DNA from: Nitrosomonas eutropha
GTDB lineage: Bacteria > Pseudomonadota > Gammaproteobacteria > Burkholderiales > Nitrosomonadaceae
Direction of reading: 5' to 3'
DNA: 64,000 nucleotides
Assembly (NCBI RefSeq): GCF_900116685.1
Contig: NZ_FPBL01000002.1
Span: forward strand, 358,617 to 422,616
In this document: piece after piece, positions 35,953-44,968 of the stretch
Layout: each line of letters starts with the position of its first letter
Numbering within the stretch: the first letter of the stretch is position 1
Program-made: the position numbers and the translations under genes
The notes under the pieces: model-generated
What the model was told of the DNA's origin: nothing
Database searches by the model: none
The model's input: only the letters and a program-made list of their open reading frames with translations

Positions 35953-36936
35953 ATGCATACAAAATTTTTATGGCCATATCTGGCTCTATTTATCCTTCTG
36001 TCTCTGCTGGTGGTATCTTTTTCAGCACAGGCCAGGAATACAACACAGGAATATTGGATCGCTGCAGAAAAAACAGACTGGAATTATGCTCCGTCTGGCG
36101 GAAATCTGATCAATCCTGAAAATGGTCTGGGTGTCTACGGAAATACATTGGTTTACACCAAATATCGCTATATCGGTTATACCGATAACAGTTACTCTCA
36201 ACCTATACCTCAACCAGAATGGATGGGGATTTTGGGCCCCACCATCCGTGCAGTAGTGGGCGATATTATCAAGGTTCATTTTCTGAATAACACCGATCTG
36301 CCACTGTCAATACACCCTCATGGTGTGATGTATAACAAGGATAATGAAGGTGCTGATGGTGGTGCAGGCGGCAATATTCCGCCGGGCGGTCGCTACACTT
36401 ATACTTGGGTCGTTGATCGGGATGCCGGCCCTGGTCCGGATGACCCTTCATCCATTGTCTGGCTCTATCACTCGCATGTCATGGCAGAACACGAAATCAA
36501 CCTGGGGTTGATCGGAACCATCATTATCACCGCTGCCAACAAAGCACGTTCGAGTAGAGGTCCTGTGCCGCGTGATATTGATCAGGAGTTTATCGCGCTA
36601 TACATGATATTCAACGAAGAGAATGATGAGGAAAGCGGCTTGAAGCATACGATCAACGGTCGTATTTTCGGCAATTTGACGGGCTTTGAAACTACATTCG
36701 GGCAGCGTGTCCGCTGGCATCTGATCGCACTGGGCAATGAAGTGGATAACCATACCGCGCACTGGCATGGCCAGACTGTGCTGGATCGCGGCCATAGAAC
36801 TGACGTAATCGAAATTATGCCGGCCAGTATGAGATCTGTTGACATGATTCCTCGTTCACCAGGCAACTGGCTATTCCACTGCCACGTTAACGATCACATG
36901 ATGGCGGGAATGTCTACTCGCTGGATAGTAAAATAA
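35953..36936 (+). CDS. Two-domain multicopper oxidase (type C, laccase-like)
   Basis: Periplasmic blue copper oxidase of 327 residues with a signal peptide (to about SAQA-RN). All copper motifs are visible: HPHG (121-124), YHSH (172-175), HTAHWH (267-272) and HCHVNDHMMAGM (309-320). Domain 1 has HSH rather than HCH, so the type 1 copper (H267, C310, H315, M320) is only in domain 2. That defines the two-domain type C group, structurally characterised from Nitrosomonas europaea. It should form a trimer with trinuclear sites between subunits. Substrate unknown; copper or iron oxidation is possible. GGAAGGA lies upstream of the ATG. Confidence 0.92.
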   Translation: MHTKFLWPYLALFILLSLLVVSFSAQARNTTQEYWIAAEKTDWNYAPSGGNLINPENGLGVYGNTLVYTKYRYIGYTDNSYSQPIPQPEWMGILGPTIRAVVGDIIKVHFLNNTDLPLSIHPHGVMYNKDNEGADGGAGGNIPPGGRYTYTWVVDRDAGPGPDDPSSIVWLYHSHVMAEHEINLGLIGTIIITAANKARSSRGPVPRDIDQEFIALYMIFNEENDEESGLKHTINGRIFGNLTGFETTFGQRVRWHLIALGNEVDNHTAHWHGQTVLDRGHRTDVIEIMPASMRSVDMIPRSPGNWLFHCHVNDHMMAGMSTRWIVK

Positions 36937-37071
36937 CAATCAACCTCTGCTTTTACGAGCAACCTTAAATTAAGGTACTACTAACGACGGGCGAACCGGG
37001 CCCTTTCAATGTAAAAGTCAGGTCAGGCACAAGCAAATGTCAGCAGAATTGTTTATCGTCACATGTTTGGG

Positions 37072-37767
37072 CTAGTACCCTTCAAACTCTTCTGTTCTGA
37101 TGTTATCTTCATCGGCACCAATTTCGATCAACAGTGAACGCATAGCTCTGACCATACCTTCCGGGCCGGACAGGTAATAGCGCGGCAATGCAACATCCGG
37201 TACATGCTGTTTGATGAGTTCTGCATTAACGTGACCCTGGGTTGATGTGTACACCGGTACAAAAGTAAAATTTTTATTTTCTTCCGTAAACCATTTCAGA
37301 TCATTAGTGTAAGCAGCCTGCGCTGGTGTGCGGTTGGCATAAATCAACGTAATTTTGTGATTTGTTTTATCATGCGTGGCTTGCGCAATAATGCTGCGCA
37401 CTGGTGTAATACCAATGCCACCTGTGATAAATACTGCCGGTACAGCTTCATTTTTTTGCAGTGTAAAATCTCCCCACAGCGCAAGTAATTGCACCATGAC
37501 CCCTTCCGGAACTTTGGCTGCCGCTCTTTTATAGAGAGAATCACGCATGCGGGTGGCCATGCGCAACGTGTCCTCAAATGGTGCACTGACAAACGAAAAA
37601 CCATGTTTGTTGTTGCTGTCATCCAGCCCAGTGGAAGGCGGCAGCACCAGATCACCATATTGACCCGCGCGATACTCAAAGCCTTTGGGCTTTTCCAGCG
37701 TGAATTCCATAGTTCCTTCGGCTATTTCCTTTTTCTGTAATAACCTGACATCGTAACTGGTTGGCAT
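37072..37767 (-). CDS. Ferredoxin-NADP reductase-like flavoprotein
   Basis: A soluble oxidoreductase of 231 residues. The FAD-binding beta-barrel (1-100) has YRAGQYGDLVLP and HGFSFVSAP where RxYS is usual. The NAD(P) domain has FITGGIGITPVRSII, LIYANRTP and LSGPEGMVRAM, with a C-terminal EEFEGY. No iron-sulfur cysteines are seen, so it needs a separate electron acceptor. It is convergent with the copper oxidase gene and apparently monocistronic. The redox partner is unknown. Confidence 0.88.
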   Translation of the reverse strand: MPTSYDVRLLQKKEIAEGTMEFTLEKPKGFEYRAGQYGDLVLPPSTGLDDSNNKHGFSFVSAPFEDTLRMATRMRDSLYKRAAAKVPEGVMVQLLALWGDFTLQKNEAVPAVFITGGIGITPVRSIIAQATHDKTNHKITLIYANRTPAQAAYTNDLKWFTEENKNFTFVPVYTSTQGHVNAELIKQHVPDVALPRYYLSGPEGMVRAMRSLLIEIGADEDNIRTEEFEGY

Positions 37768-37855
37768 AATTGAATTGAACCTCCTCTAAAATTTAAAGAC
37801 TAGCTTGACTATTTGCACGCCTATACAAAACGGACAAATGCGTTGATTACTGCTG

Positions 37856-38146
37856 TTAGCTCCGGCGCCACTGCCACAGCATCATCATGCTGCCCAGTCC
37901 AATCAACAAGATAGTGGCTAGCTCAGGAATGGGGTTTTCCGGACTCTCCACACCGGCAACAGTCAAACGAAGCACCTGACTGTAATCAGTATCACTACTG
38001 AAGAGCATTAAAACAGCCCCAGATTGCTTGTCAAGCTTCTGTGCTTCCTCCTGCTTTATAACCAAGTTGTCATCACAAAAATTTACACCCGCTAACCGCA
38101 CTTTGTGCTTCATCCCGTACAGCTGATAGTTTGGAGAAAACTTCAT
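37856..38146 (-). CDS. PEP-CTERM-like small protein coupled to lysR
   Basis: A 96-residue protein without a signal peptide. Its C-terminus, NPIPELATILLIGLG then SMMMLWQWRRS, has the layout of a PEP-CTERM sorting signal: a P-E motif (PEL in place of PEP), a hydrophobic helix and an arginine cluster. The ATG at 38146 overlaps the stop of the LysR gene (ATGA), so it could be translated by coupling. A longer frame from 38182 is less likely. It may be the surviving end of a once larger exported PEP-CTERM protein. Confidence 0.55.
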   Translation of the reverse strand: MKFSPNYQLYGMKHKVRLAGVNFCDDNLVIKQEEAQKLDKQSGAVLMLFSSDTDYSQVLRLTVAGVESPENPIPELATILLIGLGSMMMLWQWRRS

Positions 38147-39075
38147 GAAATCTTTTTTGTATGGCGCAAGCAAGAATCCCAATAAGGCATTGCTTCAAAT
38201 CGCTTACTCAGGAAATCGACAAATGCTCTGACACGCTGCGAGAGGTGACGAGTTTGCGGGTAGATAGCATAGGCTGCCAGTTGCGAATAGTGATATTCCG
38301 TTAATATCGCCAGCAACGCGCCGTGTTCAATTTCCCGATAAACAATGAAAGCCGGCAGCAATACGATACCTAACCCATCGACGGCAGCATCACGCAGAAA
38401 TTCGCCATTACTGGCTTTCAGGTAGGGCGTAATTCTAGTTTTGATCAATTGTCCCGCAGAGTCATACACATTCCAGTTATCGCTATTACTGATCAGGCTG
38501 TAGGCCAGACAACGATGCCCGATGAGCTCTTCAGGTGTCTGCGGCGTACCCATGTGTTCCAAATACGCCGGGCTGGCGCACATAACGGCTTGAACCGGTG
38601 CCAGGTAACGCGCGATCAGGCTGGAATCAGGCAAACTGGCAATACGGATGGCAAGATCAAAACCTTCCGCCAGCAAATCAACCTGACGGTCATTGAAATC
38701 CAGATCAAATTTGATATCCGGATGAGTATGCAGGAATGCGGTGATGGCCGGGCCCAGATGCATCAAACCAAAGCTAAGTGGAACTGCCACTTTCAAATTA
38801 CCTTTTAAAGCACCATGAAATTGCGATACGGCGTGCTCGGCTTCGAGAATATCCGCGAGGATACGAACAGATTGTTCGTAAAAAGCACGCCCGCTGTCGG
38901 TAAGCTTCATTTGCCGCGTAGTGCGATGAAATAGCTGAACGCCCAAGTGCGCTTCCAGTTCCTTTAACCGTCGGCTGATGACAGACTTGGCCACATCCAT
39001 ACGATCTGCAGCGGCGCTGATACTGCCCGCTTCCACGATATACGCAAACGTATTCATGTTCTCAAATCGATCCAT
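38143..39075 (-). CDS. LysR-family transcriptional regulator
   Basis: A 310-residue regulator. The N-terminal winged helix-turn-helix (1-60; FAYIVEAGSISAAADRM, VISRRLKELEAHLG) is followed by a substrate-binding domain (about 90-295) of the CrgA/PA0477-like type. It is divergent from the pirin-DoxX pair, with a 23-bp palindrome next to its start, so it probably controls that pair and itself. The inducer is unknown. Confidence 0.92.
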   Translation of the reverse strand: MDRFENMNTFAYIVEAGSISAAADRMDVAKSVISRRLKELEAHLGVQLFHRTTRQMKLTDSGRAFYEQSVRILADILEAEHAVSQFHGALKGNLKVAVPLSFGLMHLGPAITAFLHTHPDIKFDLDFNDRQVDLLAEGFDLAIRIASLPDSSLIARYLAPVQAVMCASPAYLEHMGTPQTPEELIGHRCLAYSLISNSDNWNVYDSAGQLIKTRITPYLKASNGEFLRDAAVDGLGIVLLPAFIVYREIEHGALLAILTEYHYSQLAAYAIYPQTRHLSQRVRAFVDFLSKRFEAMPYWDSCLRHTKKIS

Positions 39076-39086
39076 AGAGTCCTTTT

Positions 39087-39109
39087 ATTGTTCTATATAC
39101 AAGAACAAT
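39087..39109. promoter_or_regulatory. Palindromic operator in the lysR-pirin interval
   Basis: ATTGTTCT (39087-39094) and AGAACAAT (39102-39109) form an 8-bp inverted repeat with 7 bases between. This fits the LysR-type T-N11-A dyad. It lies 12 bases before the lysR start and about 100 bases before the pirin ATG, as expected for an autoregulated divergent promoter. Confidence 0.65.
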
Positions 39110-39210
39110 TATTTACATAAAACACTATTTATTCTTATTACAACAACGTAGATAATGCTTCTGGTAAGCAGAACCTGTCAATGCATGACAGGACGAAAAA
39201 GGAGAAAACA

Positions 39211-40074
39211 ATGAATACCTTAGCGAATTCTATACGCATTATCCCCGCGACAGCAGTGCCTGAAGGAGCCGGCGTAATCGTGCACCGTACCATCGGCACA
39301 GCAGCATTGCGCAATTATGATCCTTTCCTGTTACTGGATCACATCAGCAGTGACAATCCGAATGATTACATTGCCGGTTTTCCGTCACATCCGCACCGAG
39401 GGTTTATCACTTTCACCTATATGCTGGATGGCTATATGCAGCATCAGGACAGCATGGGTAATACCGGCAACCTCGAACCAGGTTCAGCACAATGGATGAA
39501 AGCGGCCAGTGGGGTGATTCATTCTGAAATGCCGAAACAGGAAAATGGCTTGTTGCGTGGGTTTCAACTGTGGATCAACCTGCCTGCGGTCAACAAAATG
39601 GATCATCCGGAATATCAGGAATTTCCTGCAACGGCTTTCCCGGTAATAGAAACAGCAGACTACCGACTGAAAGTGTTAATTGGCCGTTTCGGCGATACCG
39701 TTGCACCGATCCAGGATGATTTGACGCAGGTAACTTATTTTGATGTGCAGCTACAGCCCGGACAGCATTTTCAGCACCAGTTACCGGCGCAGAACACAAG
39801 CTTCGTTTATGTATTTGAAGGCAATGGACAATTTAACGGGCAGGCTGTCGCGCTCCATTCTTTGGTAGCAATGGCCACTGATGACAACATTTTCGACTTC
39901 GTGGCAGGAGAACAAGAGGCACGTTTCATTGTAGTCAGCGGAAAACCGTTGCACGAGCCAATCGTGCAGTATGGCCCGTTTGTCATGAGCACTCGCGAAC
40001 AAATTGATGAGGCGCTACAGGATTATCAATCTAATCAATTTGTGCGTGATAAAGCATGGATTAAACGCAAGTAA
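39211..40074 (+). CDS. Pirin family protein (YhhW-like bicupin)
   Basis: A bicupin metal-binding protein of 287 residues. The N-terminal cupin has FPSHPHRGFITFTYMLDG and SGVIHSE with the metal-binding histidines; the C-terminal cupin has QPGQHFQHQL. Some family members are quercetin dioxygenases. The start at 39211 is supported by AAGGAG 6 bases upstream; the earlier ATG at 39181 lacks one. It is followed 48 bases later by doxX, a common partner, and is divergent from lysR. Confidence 0.92.
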   Translation: MNTLANSIRIIPATAVPEGAGVIVHRTIGTAALRNYDPFLLLDHISSDNPNDYIAGFPSHPHRGFITFTYMLDGYMQHQDSMGNTGNLEPGSAQWMKAASGVIHSEMPKQENGLLRGFQLWINLPAVNKMDHPEYQEFPATAFPVIETADYRLKVLIGRFGDTVAPIQDDLTQVTYFDVQLQPGQHFQHQLPAQNTSFVYVFEGNGQFNGQAVALHSLVAMATDDNIFDFVAGEQEARFIVVSGKPLHEPIVQYGPFVMSTREQIDEALQDYQSNQFVRDKAWIKRK

Positions 40075-40122
40075 TAAAAAAGTATTATTAAGAAATATTG
40101 ATTTACTGACAAGGAGGTTCAA

Positions 40123-40503
40123 ATGGAAAAAATCGGTCAATTCATCGCGCGCCTGCTTCTGGCACAAATATTTTTACTCGCAGGTATTTCAAAAATTAGT
40201 AGCTATGCAGATACACAAGGCTATATGGATGCAATGGGCGTTCCAGGAACACTATTGCCGCTGGTCATTCTGCTTGAAGTGGGTGGTGGTCTGGCAATCA
40301 TCATTGGCTGGCAAACCCGCCTGGTATCTGTCGCTCTAGCACTGTTTACACTGGCAACAGCAGTAATTTTTCACAGCAATCTTGCCGATCAGACACAAAT
40401 GATCATGTTCATGAAGAATATTGCCATCGCGGGTGGCTTCACTCTGCTGGTAGTGCATGGTGCCGGTGGCTACAGCCTGGACAACCGCAGCAGCAGAGCT
40501 TGA
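40123..40503 (+). CDS. DoxX family inner-membrane protein
   Basis: A 126-residue membrane protein with four predicted helices (about 5-25, 45-65, 70-85, 95-115). The signature ARLLLAQIFLLAGISKIS and LLEVGGGLAIIIGW is typical of DoxX/YphA proteins. AAGGAGG lies before the ATG. It is cotranscribed with the pirin gene and followed by a terminator. Its biochemical role is unclear; in other bacteria DoxX is linked to redox stress. Confidence 0.9.
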   Translation: MEKIGQFIARLLLAQIFLLAGISKISSYADTQGYMDAMGVPGTLLPLVILLEVGGGLAIIIGWQTRLVSVALALFTLATAVIFHSNLADQTQMIMFMKNIAIAGGFTLLVVHGAGGYSLDNRSSRA

Positions 40504-40535
40504 TGAAATCATCAGATTATCCAAAACTGATCATT

Positions 40536-40564
40536 AGCCCAGCTGCATGCAGCTGGGCTTTTCA
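40536..40564 (+). terminator. Rho-independent terminator after doxX
   Basis: Bases 40536-40559 form a perfect 24-base palindrome with core CAGCTG-CATG-CAGCTG, followed by TTTTC. It lies 33 bases after the doxX stop and ends the pirin-doxX transcript. The remaining ~200 bases before fadE hold no gene. Confidence 0.82.
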
Positions 40565-40778
40565 CTGATTATTCTCGTACCGTGCTGCACAATCAGATTT
40601 TTGAGTACACTCCAAATCCGCTGGTGATAAACAACTCAACCAGCTTCTGGCACCCAAACTTCTTTTCTAAAACTTACCTCGCAGAAAAAACAGGATTCAG
40701 GATAAACAAAATCTTGACAGCATCCTATTCTCGGGTAGTGTAGCGATCAATAATCACTAAAAATTCATGGAGAAAGCC

Positions 40779-43115
40779 ATGTCCGAGTTTGTTTTGCTCC
40801 TGTTTGTCGCGTTGCTTGTCCTCATCGTGGCGTTATTCACGGTGCCGTTTTTACGCCGCAACATTGTCTCCAACCTTGCCTTGAGAGTTTTTCGCAAGCT
40901 GTTGCCACAAATTTCCCAAACCGAGCAGGAGGCGCTCGACGCCGGTACCGTCTGGTGGGAAGGTGAGCTGTTTAGTGGCAAACCGGACTGGAACAAACTG
41001 CTGGCCTACCCCAAACCAACGCTGACCGCAGAAGAACAGGCCTTTCTCGATGGCCCGGTTGAACAATTATGTGCCATGCTGGACGAATGGCACATTACGC
41101 ATGAGCGACATGATCTCCCGCCGCATGTCTGGCAATTCATCCGGGAAAACCACTTTTTTGCACTGATTATTCCCAAGGAATACGGTGGGCTTGGCTTTTC
41201 CGCTCTGGCGCACTCAGAAGTGGTGATGAAAATCAGTTCGCGCAGCAACACCGCAGCGGTTACGGTGATGGTGCCCAACTCACTCGGTCCGGCCGAATTG
41301 TTGCTGCATTACGGAACGGAAGAGCAGAAAAATCATTATTTGCCGCGCTTGGCCAATGGCACTGAAATCCCCTGTTTTGCATTGACCGGGCCGGAAGCCG
41401 GTTCGGATGCCGGATCCATTCCGGATACCGGTATCGTCTGCCGCGCTGAGTTTGATGGTCAGCCGGATGTACTGGGAATACGCATCAACTGGGAAAAACG
41501 CTATATCACGCTGGGGCCGGTTGCCACCTTGCTGGGGCTCGCATTCAGACTATATGATCCGGATGGATTGCTTGGCGGTGAAAAGGATATCGGCATTACG
41601 CTGGCACTGATTCCAACCAACACACCGGGGATCGATATTGGTCGCAGACATTTTCCCCTGAATGGCGTTTTCCAGAATGGGCCCAATTCCGGCAAGGATG
41701 TTTTCATTCCCATGGCCTGGATCATTGGTGGACAGGAAAAAGCAGGACAAGGCTGGCGCATGCTGATGAACAGTCTTTCTGTCGGCCGATCGATTTCGCT
41801 GCCGGCCACCAGTGTCGGTGCGGCCAAGCTGTCTGCCTGGAGCAGCGGTGCCTATGGCCGGGTGCGCGTACAATTCAGATTACCGGTTGGGTATTTTGAG
41901 GGAGTGGAGGAAGCACTTGCTCGCATCGCCGGCAACACCTACATGATGGATGCTGCGCGCATTATGACTGCTGGCGCGGTTGATCAAGGCGAGGAGCCTT
42001 CGGTTATCTCGGCAATTGTCAAATATCATCTGACTGAACGCAGCCGCCAAGCGATTAACGATGCCATGGATATTCACGGCGGCAAGGGAATTTGCCTGGG
42101 ACCCTCCAATTATCTGGCACGCACCTATCAGCAGACACCGGTGGGGATCACCGTAGAAGGTGCCAATATCCTGACGCGCAACATGATTATCTTCGGACAG
42201 GGTGCTATCCGCGCCCATCCTTTCACGCTGCAGGAAATCAGCGCAGCCTGGGATCAAAACAGAAAGCGCAGTCTGCAATCGTTTGATAAGGCATTGATCG
42301 GACACGCAGCCTTTACCTTGCGCAATGCGTTCTGTAGCCTGATTTTTGGTTTCAGCCTGCGATTGATCAAAGAAGTGCCGGCAAATGCAGCCAGTGAAAC
42401 TGTAAATTACTACCGACAGCTGACACGTTTCTCTGCTTCCTTTGCGCTGCTAACGGATATGGCCATGCTGAAGCTGGGTGGTACACTCAAGCGGCGTGAA
42501 CGTCTTTCCGCACGTCTGGGCGATGTGCTCAGCCAGTTGTATCTTTGTTCAGCCACGCTTAAACGTTTTGAGGATGATGGCCGCCCTGCTGCCGATCTGC
42601 CATTTTTACACTGGTCCATGCAGGATGCACTCTACCGCATGCAGCAGGCATTCCATGAATTCCTGCTTAATTTCCCGGTAAGTAAAGTTACGCGGTGCCT
42701 GTTGCGACTCATGGTTTTTCCGCGCGGCATGCACTGCCAGCCGCCTTCCGATACGCTTTCACATCAAGTCGCCCGGCTTATTCTGACCCCAGGAGAAGCA
42801 CGTGATCGCCTGACAACGGGAATTTACCTGCCAGTTGACAAGGATGACCCCCTGGCATTACTCGGGCAAGCCATGGCTAACGCCATCTCCTGCGAACCAA
42901 TTGAAGCCAGACTGAGGCAAGCAGTCAAAGATAAAACCCTGACTGCCCACGAAGATGAACAAATCAATCAGGCACTGGCACAAGGTATTATCAGCGATGG
43001 AGAAGCCACTTTATTGGCAGAAATGAAAGCCTTGCGTCGCCGTGTCATCATGGTGGATGATTTCTCTCCTGATTTGCAGCAGGCAGGTAATCCACCAGGA
43101 GAAATTCCGGCATGA
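40779..43115 (+). CDS. fadE: Acyl-CoA dehydrogenase, FadE type
   Basis: FAD-dependent first step of fatty-acid beta-oxidation. N-terminal membrane anchor (FVLLLFVALLVLIVALF) as in E. coli FadE, then the dehydrogenase fold (about 70-480; IPCFALTGPEAGSDAGSIP, MDIHGGKGICLGPSNYLA, TVEGANILTRNMIIFGQGAIR) and the FadE-specific C-terminal region (about 490-770). The ATG at 40779 has GGAG 6 bases upstream and is preferred to 40767. About 778 residues, close to the family norm. It overlaps the ligase gene by 4 bases. Confidence 0.94.
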   Translation: MSEFVLLLFVALLVLIVALFTVPFLRRNIVSNLALRVFRKLLPQISQTEQEALDAGTVWWEGELFSGKPDWNKLLAYPKPTLTAEEQAFLDGPVEQLCAMLDEWHITHERHDLPPHVWQFIRENHFFALIIPKEYGGLGFSALAHSEVVMKISSRSNTAAVTVMVPNSLGPAELLLHYGTEEQKNHYLPRLANGTEIPCFALTGPEAGSDAGSIPDTGIVCRAEFDGQPDVLGIRINWEKRYITLGPVATLLGLAFRLYDPDGLLGGEKDIGITLALIPTNTPGIDIGRRHFPLNGVFQNGPNSGKDVFIPMAWIIGGQEKAGQGWRMLMNSLSVGRSISLPATSVGAAKLSAWSSGAYGRVRVQFRLPVGYFEGVEEALARIAGNTYMMDAARIMTAGAVDQGEEPSVISAIVKYHLTERSRQAINDAMDIHGGKGICLGPSNYLARTYQQTPVGITVEGANILTRNMIIFGQGAIRAHPFTLQEISAAWDQNRKRSLQSFDKALIGHAAFTLRNAFCSLIFGFSLRLIKEVPANAASETVNYYRQLTRFSASFALLTDMAMLKLGGTLKRRERLSARLGDVLSQLYLCSATLKRFEDDGRPAADLPFLHWSMQDALYRMQQAFHEFLLNFPVSKVTRCLLRLMVFPRGMHCQPPSDTLSHQVARLILTPGEARDRLTTGIYLPVDKDDPLALLGQAMANAISCEPIEARLRQAVKDKTLTAHEDEQINQALAQGIISDGEATLLAEMKALRRRVIMVDDFSPDLQQAGNPPGEIPA

Positions 43116-44968
43116 ATCATTTAACCGCTGCCACACCATCCCGGGACATGGGCGTGATCCCCGTTGAAACGGCCCGGACGCTCGATGGATTGTTCCGGGA
43201 ACAGGTCAGACGTACCCCCCATACAACCGCCTATCGTGACTACGATGTCAGCCAGGAAGCCTGGCTGGATTACACATGGGATGACATGGCCAGCGCTGTT
43301 AAACTCTGGCAGACTGCGCTTTCTCGGGAAAATCTCTCTCCTGGCGATCGGGTAGCCATCATGGTGCGCAATTGCCCGCAATGGGTCATGTTTGAACAGG
43401 CAGCACTTGGATTGGGATTAGTGGTCGTACCGCTTTATATCGAGGATCGAGCTGAAAATGCCGCCTGGTGTCTGGATAATGCAGGTGCCAGTCTGCTGTT
43501 GCTGGAGAACATGGTACGGTGGGATGCATTGAGCGAAGTTGCCGGTCAACTTAGCCAACTGAAGCGTATCGTCATTATAAACGCCACTTCACAAGACGTT
43601 CATCTGACAGGCGACCAACGCGCCATTGCATTGCAAGACTGGCTGCCGGAAAAATCGGAGAATAGCCCACTCGCTGAGAATCAGCCTGATTCCCTGGCCA
43701 CCATTATTTACACTTCCGGTACAACTGGCCGCCCGAAAGGAGTAATGCTGAGCCATCACAATGTTTTGTCCAATGCCCATGCTTGTGCACAGATTGTTAC
43801 GGTGACGCCGGATGATATATTGCTGTCATTTCTGCCGCTGTCCCACACTTTTGAGCGCACAGCCGGCTACTACACTCCCATGCTGTGTGGCGCAACAATC
43901 GCCTATGCACGTTCCACCCGCCAGTTACCGGAAGATCTCTTGATCGTCCGGCCCACCATTCTGATTTCGGTACCCAGAATTTACGAGAGAATCTATGCGG
44001 GAATCCAGGAAAAACTGGCCGAAGGCTCTGCAGTGGCCAGACTGTTATTCAAGCTGGCCGTCAATGTGGGATACAGCCGTTTTGAATATCAGCAGAAGCG
44101 CACTGGCTGGCGGATTTCGCACCTGCTGTGGCCGCTACTTGATCGGCTGGTAGCGCGCAAGGTGATGGAAAAACTGGGCGGACGCCTGTGGCAGGTAATG
44201 AGCGGAGGCGCAGCATTATCGCCAGAAGTTTCGCATACTTTTATCGCCTTGGGATTACCTATCCTGCAAGGTTACGGCCTGACCGAAACCAGCCCGGTCG
44301 TCTGTGCCAACCGGCTGAACGATAATGTTCCAGCCAGCGTCGGCAAGCCTATTCCCGGAGTGGAGGTCAAACTAGGCGAACAGAATGCCTTGCTGATTCG
44401 CGGCCCTAACGTCATGCTGGGTTACTGGAACAATCCAGAAGCCACTCACGCCATTTTATCTGCAGATGGGTGGCTTGATTCCGGAGATACTGCACAGATC
44501 GATGAACAAGGAAGAATCACTATTACCGGTCGGCTGAAGGATATTATCGTCACGTCCACCGGTGAGAAAATACCGCCAGCCGACATGGAAGCGGCCATTC
44601 TGCATGACTCGATCTTCGAACAGATCATGGTTATCGGCGAAGGACGTTCTTATCTGAGCGCACTGGTTGTCCTGAGCAAGCATGGATGGGAAGTTGTTGC
44701 TACACACTGCAATGCAAAAAATGATCCGCATGCACTGGCTTATGATGAATATGCTGAAGAAATCATTCTGGAAAAAATTGCCCGACAGATCAGCGGCTTC
44801 CCGGGCTACGCCAAAATTCACCGTGTACTGCTGATCCCTGAACCCTGGACAGTAGAGAATGAAATGCTCACTCCCACCCTCAAATTAAAGCGAAAAAATA
44901 TTTATAAACACTACCAGACCGAAATTGACAAGCTTTATGTCAGCCGCCAGGAAAATCTGAACAATTAG
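43112..44968 (+). CDS. Long-chain acyl-CoA synthetase (AMP-forming)
   Basis: Activates fatty acids to acyl-CoA. The 618-residue protein has the AMP-binding motif IIYTSGTTGRPKGVMLSHHN, QGYGLTETSPVV and the hinge DSGDTAQIDEQGRITITGRLKD. It begins inside the fadE stop (ATGA), so the two are translationally coupled and should supply the beta-oxidation enzymes at 11.8-15.6 kb. Its 3' end overlaps the convergent kdpE 3' end by 29 bases. Confidence 0.94.
   Translation: MNHLTAATPSRDMGVIPVETARTLDGLFREQVRRTPHTTAYRDYDVSQEAWLDYTWDDMASAVKLWQTALSRENLSPGDRVAIMVRNCPQWVMFEQAALGLGLVVVPLYIEDRAENAAWCLDNAGASLLLLENMVRWDALSEVAGQLSQLKRIVIINATSQDVHLTGDQRAIALQDWLPEKSENSPLAENQPDSLATIIYTSGTTGRPKGVMLSHHNVLSNAHACAQIVTVTPDDILLSFLPLSHTFERTAGYYTPMLCGATIAYARSTRQLPEDLLIVRPTILISVPRIYERIYAGIQEKLAEGSAVARLLFKLAVNVGYSRFEYQQKRTGWRISHLLWPLLDRLVARKVMEKLGGRLWQVMSGGAALSPEVSHTFIALGLPILQGYGLTETSPVVCANRLNDNVPASVGKPIPGVEVKLGEQNALLIRGPNVMLGYWNNPEATHAILSADGWLDSGDTAQIDEQGRITITGRLKDIIVTSTGEKIPPADMEAAILHDSIFEQIMVIGEGRSYLSALVVLSKHGWEVVATHCNAKNDPHALAYDEYAEEIILEKIARQISGFPGYAKIHRVLLIPEPWTVENEMLTPTLKLKRKNIYKHYQTEIDKLYVSRQENLNN

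Noticed and set aside
36962..36976. ACCTTAA-A-TTAAGGT palindrome after the copper oxidase gene as a terminator
   Set aside because: One-base loop and no T-run; a functional terminator is not supported.
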